Source: Tissierella_B sp964485455 (lineage in GTDB: Bacteria; Bacillota; Clostridia; Tissierellales; Tissierellaceae). From it: a DNA stretch of 27,237 bases. Within the stretch, counting starts at the first letter, position 1; each line of letters starts with the position of its first letter. Location of the stretch: positions 1 to 27,237 of the forward strand of contig CAZAJU010000018.1 in assembly GCA_964485455.1 (NCBI GenBank), read 5' to 3'. Shown here piece after piece: positions 1 through 6,908 of this stretch. The notes beneath the pieces were generated by a model that searched no databases, had not been told where the DNA came from, and was given only the letters and a program-made list of their open reading frames with translations. A program made the translations under genes and the position numbers.

Positions 1-33
1 ATCTTTAAAATTAGTTTACTCTTTAATTCTAAT

Positions 34-150
34 TTAAGCTTCGAGGAAATTGCAAATAATTTCTACCCATGGCTGCAACAAGGCAGGCGATTTTGACACA
101 CCGCCTATCAATCTAATAGGTACCCGCCACTTAATTAGGTAGGGGACTCT
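34..150 (-). pseudogene. possible decayed fragment of an FGGY-type sugar kinase C-terminus
   Basis: On the minus strand an open frame reads RLIGGVSKSPALLQPW, then VEIICNFLEA and a stop. The RLIGG-x-SKSP stretch resembles the C-terminal ATP-site motif of FGGY carbohydrate kinases (GGGAKSP in xylulokinases). The frame is only about 39 codons long, lacks the rest of the domain and has no convincing ribosome binding site. The opposite strand is also open over part of it, so the resemblance may be chance. I call it a weak candidate fossil lying downstream of the MFS gene. Confidence 0.15.
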
Positions 151-170
151 ATGCATCGTTTTATCAAAAT

Positions 171-200
171 TAAGGCATCCATGTAATTTTGGATGCCTTA
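171..200 (-). terminator. hairpin terminator downstream of the MFS gene
   Basis: Perfect 10-bp inverted repeat (TAAGGCATCC / GGATGCCTTA) with a 10-nt loop, 25 bp after the MFS stop codon. On the minus strand it is followed by ATTTTGAT, a modest T-rich tail. It is the natural end of the transcript that carries the MFS gene. Confidence 0.6.
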
Positions 201-224
201 TTAATTAGTATTAACCTATATAAC

Positions 225-1487
225 TCAGGAATTATTTTTATTATTAATATTCATATCTTTTTCTTTTGGTAATACTAACCAATAAATAATTAAAGATATC
301 AAAGTAAATAAAAGCATTAATTTAAAACCCAAAATATAGTTTCCTGTTAAATCATATATAACACCGCTTAAAAAAGGTCCTAATGCTCCTCCAATTGCAT
401 TAGCAGCAAAAGTGATACCATAGATTGAACTATAGTCTCTTCTTCCATATAAGCTTTGAGTCATGACTGGTGGACCTACAGTACCATAAGCGCCTCCGAT
501 TCCTGAACCAATAATAAGTATTAACAAATAAATATTGTTATTAAACTTAATTAGACCAATTAGACCTAATAAGGTTGAAAAACAGGAGATAATAGTAGCA
601 ATTTTAATGCCTAATTTATCATACAGGTAACCTACAATAAGCTTTCCTACAGCAATTGAACCCATACATATTGCTACTATATTTGCACTATATGTAATGG
701 TATATCCTATATCTGTTAAATGTGGGGATATAGTCATCATTAATGTGTTTAAACTCATTGATACCAGTATTAAACATACTATTATAGCCCAAAACTTTAA
801 TGTTTTTATAACATCTTTAAGCATAAATCCATCATTTTGAATCACTGAATCTATATTAGATTGCAATGATTCCCCTAAAGGTTTTAATCCAATATCTTTT
901 GGATAAATTCTTATTACTAAAAAAACACATGGAGCAACAGTAAAAAAAATTATCAATGCCAAAATCTGATAAGTATTCCTCCATCCATACTCTAAAATCC
1001 ATTTTCCTGCAAGAGAATTAAAAACCATTCCACCTATTCCACTACCCATAAATGCAATTCCCATTACAGTTCCAATACGCTCTTTGAACCAATTATTCAG
1101 AATCAAAGAGAGAGGTAAAATGCTTATTAATGTGAATGAGAAACTAACTATTGCAGTGATAATATAAAATAGAGCTAATGAACTCACCAAAGAATATGAA
1201 AAGAAAGATATAGCTAGAATGATTGTACATAATTTCATCACACTGCTAATTTTATACGTAGAAAAAATCCTTCCTGAAAATAAGGATACTACCATTTGAG
1301 TTATATATCGTACAGTCAATGTTGCACTAATAGCTGAACGTGAAAAACCTAGTTCATCGCTAATAGGTTTCAAAAAAAGACTAGCTGTGTTAAAAACAAT
1401 CCCCATTGAGTTAGCCATAATAATAAATGCAGCAGCTACAATGAACCACCCATAAAATATCCTACCATGATATAATTTTTTTATCAT
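225..1487 (-). CDS. MFS transporter, oxalate/formate antiporter-like
   Basis: A 12-helix major facilitator protein that would move a small carboxylate or amide across the cytoplasmic membrane. It opens with an FYGW motif followed by a hydrophobic first helix, and has the typical DELGFSRS loop after helix 1. It repeats this layout in its second half, with a YGTVGPPVMTQSLYGRRDYSSIYG segment typical of OFA-type MFS proteins in cytoplasmic loops. The frame can be opened at a GTG at 1508. However, that GTG lies just before the GGGAG ribosome binding site, and the ATG at 1487 (MIKKLYHG) is spaced correctly and matches the start of the paralogue at 6909-8165, so I use 1487 (420 aa). It lies downstream of two amidohydrolases on the same strand and probably imports their substrate or exports a product. 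The substrate is not known. Confidence 0.85.
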   Translation of the reverse strand: MIKKLYHGRIFYGWFIVAAAFIIMANSMGIVFNTASLFLKPISDELGFSRSAISATLTVRYITQMVVSLFSGRIFSTYKISSVMKLCTIILAISFFSYSLVSSLALFYIITAIVSFSFTLISILPLSLILNNWFKERIGTVMGIAFMGSGIGGMVFNSLAGKWILEYGWRNTYQILALIIFFTVAPCVFLVIRIYPKDIGLKPLGESLQSNIDSVIQNDGFMLKDVIKTLKFWAIIVCLILVSMSLNTLMMTISPHLTDIGYTITYSANIVAICMGSIAVGKLIVGYLYDKLGIKIATIISCFSTLLGLIGLIKFNNNIYLLILIIGSGIGGAYGTVGPPVMTQSLYGRRDYSSIYGITFAANAIGGALGPFLSGVIYDLTGNYILGFKLMLLFTLISLIIYWLVLPKEKDMNINNKNNS

Positions 1488-1538
1488 TTCATCACTCCCA
1501 AAATCCACTTTTGTTAATTAAATCTATAACTATTCCAA

Positions 1539-1573
1539 AAGACCTTCTATATTAATCAATAATAGAAGGTCTT
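1539..1573 (-). terminator. hairpin after hydrolase copy 1
   Basis: A 12-bp perfect stem (AAGACCTTCTAT / ATAGAAGGTCTT) with an 11-nt loop. On the minus strand it is followed by TTTTGG, a weak terminator tail. An almost identical copy lies at 3136-3170 behind the second hydrolase gene, so the hairpin was part of the duplicated unit. Confidence 0.55.
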
Positions 1574-1574
1574 T

Positions 1575-1678
1575 ATCTCTTAATAACTATTCTTCGTTTC
1601 TAAATGTTTATAGTATTAGTGAAACTGCTTGCAGTAATCTCAAACACCACTGCAACAAGGTAGGGATATATAATTTCC
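1575..1678. repeat. duplicated 3' flank of the hydrolase genes, copy 1
   Basis: About 100 bp downstream of the first hydrolase that match 3171-3276 downstream of the second, with scattered substitutions. Both copies keep an inverted repeat (TTGCAGT / ACTGCAA, 13-nt spacer). It carries no convincing gene. It marks the tandem duplication unit as gene plus 3' flank plus hairpin, with a period of about 1598 bp. Confidence 0.6.
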
Positions 1679-3058
1679 TTATTTTGGTATAGCTATTTCA
1701 TCCGGAATTGGATTTTCATATACCTTGCCATTCATTACCTTTTCAAATTCGGCCTTTGCCTTTTCTATGATACTTTTGTCCTCAAGTGCTTTTATACCTG
1801 CTACTGCCATTATCTTTGAGCCAAATAGCATCCCCTTCATGCCTAGGGAGCTTCCTGAACTTACAGTACTATGCCAGCTATGACCTGCAGCTCCAATATC
1901 GTAAGTTGCTGTCATAAAAAATACCCCAGGTGTTATATGCATCACATCACCTACATCCGTTGAAGCATAAAGATTGTCATTAACAATCGGACCTACTTCT
2001 GTATGCATATGCATTCCTTCCGGAACCATGCTTGATGCTCTTAAAGCACTGTAATTAGCACTTGTCTTATTTAGCTCCTCTGCAAGTTTTAGCTCTTCAT
2101 CAGTATAAAGAGGCAATTCCAACTCACTCATTGTTTCGTGGATTAGGTTTACAAGAACATTATTTTGTAGAGTATTGTAGCAACCTCCCAAAAATTCTAC
2201 CTCTACCTCTGTTCCATTCATCAATGCAGCACCCTTAGCTACATTGATTAGTCGATCATAAGTTTCAACTACTACATCTCTACTTAACGCTCTTACATAA
2301 TACCATACACTAGCTTTATCTGGAACAATGTTTGGAGCTTGACCACCATTTGTAATAACATAATGGATTCGCACATCATCAGTAACGTGCTCACGTAAAT
2401 AGTTGGCTCCTATATTCATCAATTCAACTGAATCTAAAGCACTTCTACCATTATGTGGATCTCCACCAGCATGTGCAGTTTTTCCTTTAAAGTGGAACTT
2501 GGCAGAGTTCATAGCTGTCAATTTTCCTATTGATACTTCATTTCTAGTTCCAGGATGCCAAGCCATGACTATATCAAGATCTCTAAATGCTCCTCCACGT
2601 GCCATAAATACCTTTCCTGTAAGAGCTTCTTCAGCAGGACAGCCATAGTATACAATGGTTCCCTTAAGACCCTTTTCTTCCATTTCCTTTTTCATACCAA
2701 CAACTGCACCAACATGTGCTACTCCAAGTAGATTGTGACCACATGCTTGACCAGGGTTTCCTTCTACTACAGGCTCTTTTGCAGTAGATACCTTTTGACT
2801 CATACCTGGTAGGGCATCATACTCTCCTAAAAATCCAATTACAGGCTTTCCACTTCCCCAGGTAGCCTTTATAGCTGTAGGAAGACCAGTATAGTTAGTT
2901 TCAATCTCAAATCCTTCAGATTTTAAAAACTCTGCAGTCCATTTTGATGCATTATATTCTTTATATGCTATTTCAGGATTCTCCCATATTTTCTTGGCTA
3001 AATCCGTAAGCTTTGTACTTTTTAAGTCAATTTCTTTTTTTGCAATTATTCCTGTCAT
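1679..3058 (-). CDS. M20D family amidohydrolase, AbgB-like (copy 1)
   Basis: A cytoplasmic metal-dependent amidohydrolase of the M20D peptidase family, close in layout to AbgB, the p-aminobenzoyl-glutamate hydrolase subunit B. It would cleave an N-acyl or aryl amide of an amino acid. The catalytic/metal motif GQACGHN puts Cys106 and His108 in place. It is followed by a CPAEEA motif with Glu143/144, an AWHPG motif with His168, and a GHSWHS motif near residue 388 that supplies the last histidine. A central insertion domain (about 180-310) corresponds to the M20 dimerisation domain. Its 459 aa are normal for AbgB-like proteins. GGAGGAATAATT precedes the ATG. Residues about 22-299 are identical to the neighbouring copy while the ends differ at many positions. 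It is probably co-transcribed with copy 2 upstream. The substrate is unknown. Confidence 0.9.
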   Translation of the reverse strand: MTGIIAKKEIDLKSTKLTDLAKKIWENPEIAYKEYNASKWTAEFLKSEGFEIETNYTGLPTAIKATWGSGKPVIGFLGEYDALPGMSQKVSTAKEPVVEGNPGQACGHNLLGVAHVGAVVGMKKEMEEKGLKGTIVYYGCPAEEALTGKVFMARGGAFRDLDIVMAWHPGTRNEVSIGKLTAMNSAKFHFKGKTAHAGGDPHNGRSALDSVELMNIGANYLREHVTDDVRIHYVITNGGQAPNIVPDKASVWYYVRALSRDVVVETYDRLINVAKGAALMNGTEVEVEFLGGCYNTLQNNVLVNLIHETMSELELPLYTDEELKLAEELNKTSANYSALRASSMVPEGMHMHTEVGPIVNDNLYASTDVGDVMHITPGVFFMTATYDIGAAGHSWHSTVSSGSSLGMKGMLFGSKIMAVAGIKALEDKSIIEKAKAEFEKVMNGKVYENPIPDEIAIPK

Positions 3059-3135
3059 AATTATTCCTCCTATATCTTAAATTTCTATAAATCCTTGAAT
3101 GCTTTAATCATTAATATTTTAAATATCTATTTTTA

Positions 3136-3170
3136 AAGACCTTCTATATTAATCAATAATAGAAGGTCTT
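3136..3170 (-). terminator. hairpin after hydrolase copy 2
   Basis: Same 12-bp stem and 11-nt loop as the hairpin at 1539-1573, followed on the minus strand by TTTAAAAATAG. It would partly terminate transcription between the two hydrolase genes, giving more product from the promoter-proximal copy. Confidence 0.5.
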
Positions 3171-3276
3171 TATTTCTTAATAATTATTCTTCACTTCTAA
3201 ATGCTTTAAGTATTGGTGAAACTTCTTGCAGTAATCTCAAATACCACTGCAACAATGTGGCGGATATAACTACTCT
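3171..3276. repeat. duplicated 3' flank of the hydrolase genes, copy 2
   Basis: Second copy of the flank at 1575-1678. Read in the hydrolase frame, 30 codons stay open after the TAA stop and encode a peptide ending in KAFRSEE before the next stop. In the other copy the same stretch is out of frame and interrupted. It could be the remnant of a longer ancestral C-terminus or of a lost downstream gene, or it could be chance. Confidence 0.5.
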
Positions 3277-4656
3277 TTATTTAGGTATAGGTACTTCATC
3301 AGGGATTGGATTTTCATATACTCTCCCATTCATAACCTTATCAAATTCAACTTTTGCTTTTTCAATTATAGTTTGATCTTCAAGGGCTTTAATACCTGCT
3401 ACTGCCATTACCTTGGCTCCATAAAGCATTCCCTTCATTCCTAGTGAGCTTCCCGCGCATACCGTATTGTGCCAGCTATGACCTGCTGCTCCTAGGTTCT
3501 GCGTTGCTGTAGTAAAAAACACCCCTGGTACTATATGCATTACATCGCCTACATCAACCGAACCATAACTATTAGTGTTAGTAATAGGGTCTACTTCTGT
3601 ATGCATATGCATTCCTTCCGGAACCTTGCCTGATGCTCTTAAAGCACTATAATTAGCACTTGTCTTATTTAGCTCCTCTGCAAACTTAAGCTCTTCATCA
3701 GTATAAACTGGCAATTCTACTTCATTCATTGTTTCGTGGATTAGGTTTACAAGAACATGATTTTGTAGAGTATTGTAGCAACCTCCCAAAAATTCTACCT
3801 CTACCTCTGTTCCATTCATCAATGCAGCACCCTTAGCTACATTGATTAGTCGATCATAAGTTTCAACTACTACATCTCTACTTAACGCTCTTACATAATA
3901 CCATACACTAGCTTTATCTGGAACAATGTTTGGAGCTTGACCACCATTTGTAATAACATAATGGATTCGCACATCATCAGTAACGTGCTCACGTAAATAG
4001 TTGGCTCCTATATTCATCAATTCAACTGAATCTAAAGCACTTCTACCATTATGTGGATCTCCACCAGCATGTGCAGTTTTTCCTTTAAAGTGGAACTTGG
4101 CAGAGTTCATAGCTGTCAATTTTCCTATTGATACTTCATTTCTAGTTCCAGGATGCCAAGCCATGACTATATCAAGATCTCTAAATGCTCCTCCACGTGC
4201 CATAAATACCTTTCCTGTAAGAGCTTCTTCAGCAGGACAGCCATAGTATACAATGGTTCCCTTAAGACCCTTTTCTTCCATTTCCTTTTTCATACCAACA
4301 ACTGCACCAACATGTGCTACTCCAAGTAGATTGTGACCACATGCTTGACCAGGGTTTCCTTCTACTACAGGCTCTTTTGCAGTAGATACCTTTTGACTCA
4401 TACCTGGTAGGGCATCATACTCTCCTAAAAATCCAATTACAGGCTTTCCACTTCCCCAGGTAGCCTTTATAGCTGTAGGAAGACCAGTATAGTTAGTTTC
4501 AATCTCAAATCCTTCAGATTTTAAAAACTCTGCAGTCCATTTTGATGCATTATATTCTTTATATGCTATTTCAGGATTCTCCCATATTTTCTTAGCTAAA
4601 TCAATAAATGATGAACTTTTTGAGTCAATCTCTTTTTTTGCGATTATACCTGTCAT
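3277..4656 (-). CDS. M20D family amidohydrolase, AbgB-like (copy 2, promoter-proximal)
   Basis: Tandem paralogue of the gene at 1679-3058 with the same length (459 aa) and the same metal motifs (GQACGHN, CPAEEA, AWHPG, GHSWHN). Differences cluster in residues 11-18 and in the last 160 residues, where about 31 positions change. These include the STDVGD/SVDVGD and SSGSS/CAGSS segments near the active-site histidine, so substrate preference could differ. Both genes have GGAGGAATAATT before ATG. This copy is nearest the divergent promoter, about 100 nt downstream of the predicted transcription start, and is likely the first gene of a hydrolase-hydrolase-MFS transcript. Confidence 0.9.
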   Translation of the reverse strand: MTGIIAKKEIDSKSSSFIDLAKKIWENPEIAYKEYNASKWTAEFLKSEGFEIETNYTGLPTAIKATWGSGKPVIGFLGEYDALPGMSQKVSTAKEPVVEGNPGQACGHNLLGVAHVGAVVGMKKEMEEKGLKGTIVYYGCPAEEALTGKVFMARGGAFRDLDIVMAWHPGTRNEVSIGKLTAMNSAKFHFKGKTAHAGGDPHNGRSALDSVELMNIGANYLREHVTDDVRIHYVITNGGQAPNIVPDKASVWYYVRALSRDVVVETYDRLINVAKGAALMNGTEVEVEFLGGCYNTLQNHVLVNLIHETMNEVELPVYTDEELKFAEELNKTSANYSALRASGKVPEGMHMHTEVDPITNTNSYGSVDVGDVMHIVPGVFFTTATQNLGAAGHSWHNTVCAGSSLGMKGMLYGAKVMAVAGIKALEDQTIIEKAKVEFDKVMNGRVYENPIPDEVPIPK

Positions 4657-4713
4657 AATTATTCCTCCTAGAATTTAGATTTAAGACTTTTTCGGGGTGC
4701 AAGAAATCGTTTA

Positions 4714-4738
4714 CATTAATTTTAAAATATAATTAATG
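4714..4738. promoter_or_regulatory. AT-rich dyad in the hydrolase leader
   Basis: Inverted repeat CATTAAT / ATTAATG with an 11-nt spacer, inside the 5' untranslated leader of the hydrolase transcript. It could be a protein-binding dyad or a weak RNA hairpin. Its composition makes chance possible. Confidence 0.25.
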
Positions 4739-4765
4739 ACCTTTTAAGAACACCTCTTTGATTTA

Positions 4766-4793
4766 ATTATAGACCTCCTTCTTATAAAGTCAA
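4766..4793 (-). promoter_or_regulatory. sigma-A promoter of the hydrolase operon
   Basis: On the minus strand TTGACT (4793-4788) and a perfect TATAAT (4771-4766) are separated by 16 bp. This is close to the sigma-A consensus and points at the hydrolase genes, leaving a leader of about 100 nt. Confidence 0.7.
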
Positions 4794-4811
4794 CATTTTT
4801 TTGAAACTTTC

Positions 4812-4826
4812 TGTAGAAATCCTACA
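4812..4826. promoter_or_regulatory. candidate operator between divergent promoters
   Basis: Inverted repeat TGTAG-N5-CTACA. It lies about 19 bp upstream of the hydrolase -35 element and overlaps the -35 position of the regulator promoter. This placement would let one bound protein activate the hydrolases and repress its own gene. The binding protein is inferred to be the product of 4889-6214. Confidence 0.4.
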
Positions 4827-4850
4827 ATTATTCATTATTCATGTTATAAT
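4822..4850 (+). promoter_or_regulatory. extended -10 promoter of the regulator gene
   Basis: TGTTATAAT (extended -10, hexamer at 4845-4850) lies 38 bp before the ATG. A poor -35 (CTACAA at 4822-4827) is spaced at 17 bp. A weak -35 with an extended -10 fits a low-level, autoregulated regulator gene. Confidence 0.5.
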
Positions 4851-4888
4851 AATCTTAAATTAAGCAACTTTTTTTGGGGGGGTAATAA

Positions 4889-6214
4889 ATGAAGTTAAAA
4901 TTTGGTGTAATAGCATCTGAGGCCCATTTGAATTATTTATTGACAATTGAAGAAGAGATTAAAGACATCTGTGAAATTAAATATTTAATATATCAAAATT
5001 TCACTGAAGTTGCAGATCTCTATATGGATAACGAAGATATCATGGATGCTTTTATTGTAAGCGGTTCCCTAGTCAACGCTTCTATAGAAAAAAATGTTAA
5101 GGATATTAAAAAACCCATATATGTTTTAGATGATGTTGAGCAGATGTTTTATAAAACAATGCTCAAGTTATTGATTGACAATCCAAATTTAGACTTTTCA
5201 AGAATTTATATAGATTTAGCTTCCTTTCCAAGTCCTGATAATGATATTGTAAATCTGTTTACGGGAGAATCAAAGCCATATTTTCTACCAATTCTATATT
5301 CCACTTCAGAACACGCAGAAAATATTATATTAAACAATCACATTAATCTTTGGAATGAAGGTAAAATCGATTTATCTATAACGGTTGTAGGTTCAATTGT
5401 TTCTGAACTAAACAAAAGAGGAATAAAAAATTATTTTATACACCCTTCTTATGAATATGCCAGAAGCCTTTTTGATAAGGCTATTAATGAAATAAGTTTA
5501 TCAATCCTTAGAGACCATAAAACAGCTATAGCTAAGGTTTCTTTAATGGACCAAAACAACAATGAAAATAATGACTTTTTAAAACTAGAAAAAAACATTA
5601 TGGAATTTCTAGATAAAAATCAATTAGTTTATAAACTAATCAAGAACGATACAAGCTTTGAGATATGTATTTCCTATAAAGATTTTCTATCACTTACTAA
5701 TAATATAAGTGGATGTTATTTATTAAATTATTTAGAAGCCAAAATGAATTCAGAAGTAAAAATAGGTTGGGGATCTAATTTAGAATTATACAAGGCATCA
5801 TTAAATGCCACATTTGCTCATAAACAATCCCTAAGTGTTGAAGGTAGCTGCAGTTTCTATGTAGATGACAATTATAATGTTATAGGTCCTCTTAATAAAT
5901 CCTATATACTCGAAGTTAATTCACAGGTTGACCCAAGGATATTGAGTATAGCTAATAATATAGGCATTAATAATATTAACCTACAGAAAATAGCATCCTA
6001 TGCTAAAATCGTTGCTTCAAACAAATTTTCATCCTTAGAAATCTCTAAGTGTTTGTCTATTACTATCAAGGGTGCCAACAGGATTCTTAATAACATTGAG
6101 GCCGCTGGATATTCAGAGTCAATATATGAAAAGATAGATGCAAATAAGGGAAGGCCTACTAAGTTCTTTATACTTAAATTTTTAGACCAATCCGGTAATT
6201 TGATAATATCCTAA
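4889..6214 (+). CDS. putative one-component transcription regulator of unusual architecture
   Basis: I do not recognise a named family over the whole protein. Residues 1-200 look like an alternating alpha/beta receiver or ligand-sensing region, starting KFGVIAS and somewhat PrpR_N-like. Residues about 230-340 resemble a degenerate GGDEF/nucleotidyl-cyclase fold, with the segment SEVKIGWGSNLELYKASL suggesting the GGDEF-like module of PucR/CdaR relatives. Residues about 360-441 look like a winged helix (SLEISKCLSITIKGANRILNN, then a basic NKGRPTKFF wing), so it should bind DNA. No signal peptide or membrane segment is visible, so it is cytoplasmic. A run of seven G residues six bases before the ATG is the ribosome binding site. 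The divergent orientation suggests it controls the hydrolase/MFS genes, sensing their substrate or product. Confidence 0.6.
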   Translation: MKLKFGVIASEAHLNYLLTIEEEIKDICEIKYLIYQNFTEVADLYMDNEDIMDAFIVSGSLVNASIEKNVKDIKKPIYVLDDVEQMFYKTMLKLLIDNPNLDFSRIYIDLASFPSPDNDIVNLFTGESKPYFLPILYSTSEHAENIILNNHINLWNEGKIDLSITVVGSIVSELNKRGIKNYFIHPSYEYARSLFDKAINEISLSILRDHKTAIAKVSLMDQNNNENNDFLKLEKNIMEFLDKNQLVYKLIKNDTSFEICISYKDFLSLTNNISGCYLLNYLEAKMNSEVKIGWGSNLELYKASLNATFAHKQSLSVEGSCSFYVDDNYNVIGPLNKSYILEVNSQVDPRILSIANNIGINNINLQKIASYAKIVASNKFSSLEISKCLSITIKGANRILNNIEAAGYSESIYEKIDANKGRPTKFFILKFLDQSGNLIIS

Positions 6215-6230
6215 TTTAAAATCATTTAAA

Positions 6231-6262
6231 AAGCTTGAAATTATGTATAATTTCAAGCTTTT
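6231..6262. terminator. strong bidirectional terminator after the regulator
   Basis: A 13-bp perfect stem (AAGCTTGAAATTA / TAATTTCAAGCTT) with a TGTA loop, followed by TT on the plus strand and by TTTT on the minus strand. It ends the regulator transcript and can also end the minus-strand transcript of the HD gene. Confidence 0.75.
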
Positions 6263-6310
6263 CATATTATTATTCTTAATATAAATATTTCAAATATTAT
6301 TCCTATGGAC

Positions 6311-6736
6311 CTAAACATATAGATTATCCAATATCCTTCTTTTAGCTGCTTTATATCTTTCATATCTAGCTTCATAGTCGTTGTCATAGCATGTGATTCG
6401 ATTAGGATCCATATTGTCATTTAGATCTGCCAGCTTAATATGCATAGCAACTTCATTAGTCAATACTCTGGATATATAATCCTCATACTTTTCTCCACTT
6501 CTTTTAGTTAGACAGTCCAATATTTCTAAAATTTCATCTGAAAATCCCTCATTACTGAGGTCCTCAAATGTAAACTCAGTATCCTCAACAACATCATGAA
6601 GCACAGCACATATCCTACTAAGCTCATCCTTGCATGATAGCATTACTCTCAATGGATGGAGTATATATGGTTCACCACACTTATCATCCAATCCGTCATG
6701 GGCACGGGCTGCCAATTCTATAGCTTTATTTAACAT
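6311..6736 (-). CDS. small HD-domain hydrolase, RelA/SpoT-hydrolase-like (possible alarmone hydrolase)
   Basis: A stand-alone HD-domain phosphohydrolase of about 141 aa, the size of small alarmone hydrolases (Mesh1/SAH). Such proteins can remove the 3'-pyrophosphate of (p)ppGpp. Visible motifs are ARAHDG (residues 11-15), YILHPLRV with His27, AVLHDVVEDT with His47-Asp48 and Glu51-Asp52, and KLADLNDN with Asp104. The usual KLADRLHN of RelA/SpoT is therefore altered after the Asp. No synthetase, TGS or ACT domain follows. An upstream GTG at 6745 overlaps the AAGGAG ribosome binding site, so the ATG at 6736 is preferred. An extended -10 promoter lies upstream. The substrate could instead be another nucleotide. 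Its neighbours do not indicate a shared pathway. Confidence 0.7.
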   Translation of the reverse strand: MLNKAIELAARAHDGLDDKCGEPYILHPLRVMLSCKDELSRICAVLHDVVEDTEFTFEDLSNEGFSDEILEILDCLTKRSGEKYEDYISRVLTNEVAMHIKLADLNDNMDPNRITCYDNDYEARYERYKAAKRRILDNLYV

Positions 6737-6789
6737 ATATCTCACTCCTTATCTCTATCATAAAAGGCTAAGCAACCCTCTTTAGTTTA

Positions 6790-6798
6790 ATTATACCA
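6790..6798 (-). promoter_or_regulatory. extended -10 promoter of the HD gene
   Basis: On the minus strand TGG precedes a perfect TATAAT (6795-6790), an extended -10 element, about 55 nt before the ATG. No clear -35 is seen. Confidence 0.45.
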
Positions 6799-6908
6799 GA
6801 TTTTAAGCATCCATAACACTTTGAATTCTTAAATTATCACAACTATTAAAATTCAGCTACACGGTTATAAGATTTATCAATAGCATTTTAGATATACTCC
6901 AAGAAGAA

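Noticed and set aside
60..170. Possible riboswitch or structured RNA in the first 170 bases
   Set aside because: Short GC-richer pieces looked structured, but I could not match them to a known riboswitch core, and there is no gene start in the right place on either strand.
2403..2648. Open frame on the plus strand inside hydrolase copy 1, repeated at 4001-4246 inside copy 2
   Set aside because: It is antisense to the hydrolase coding frame, has no ribosome binding site, and is identical in both copies only because the underlying DNA is identical.
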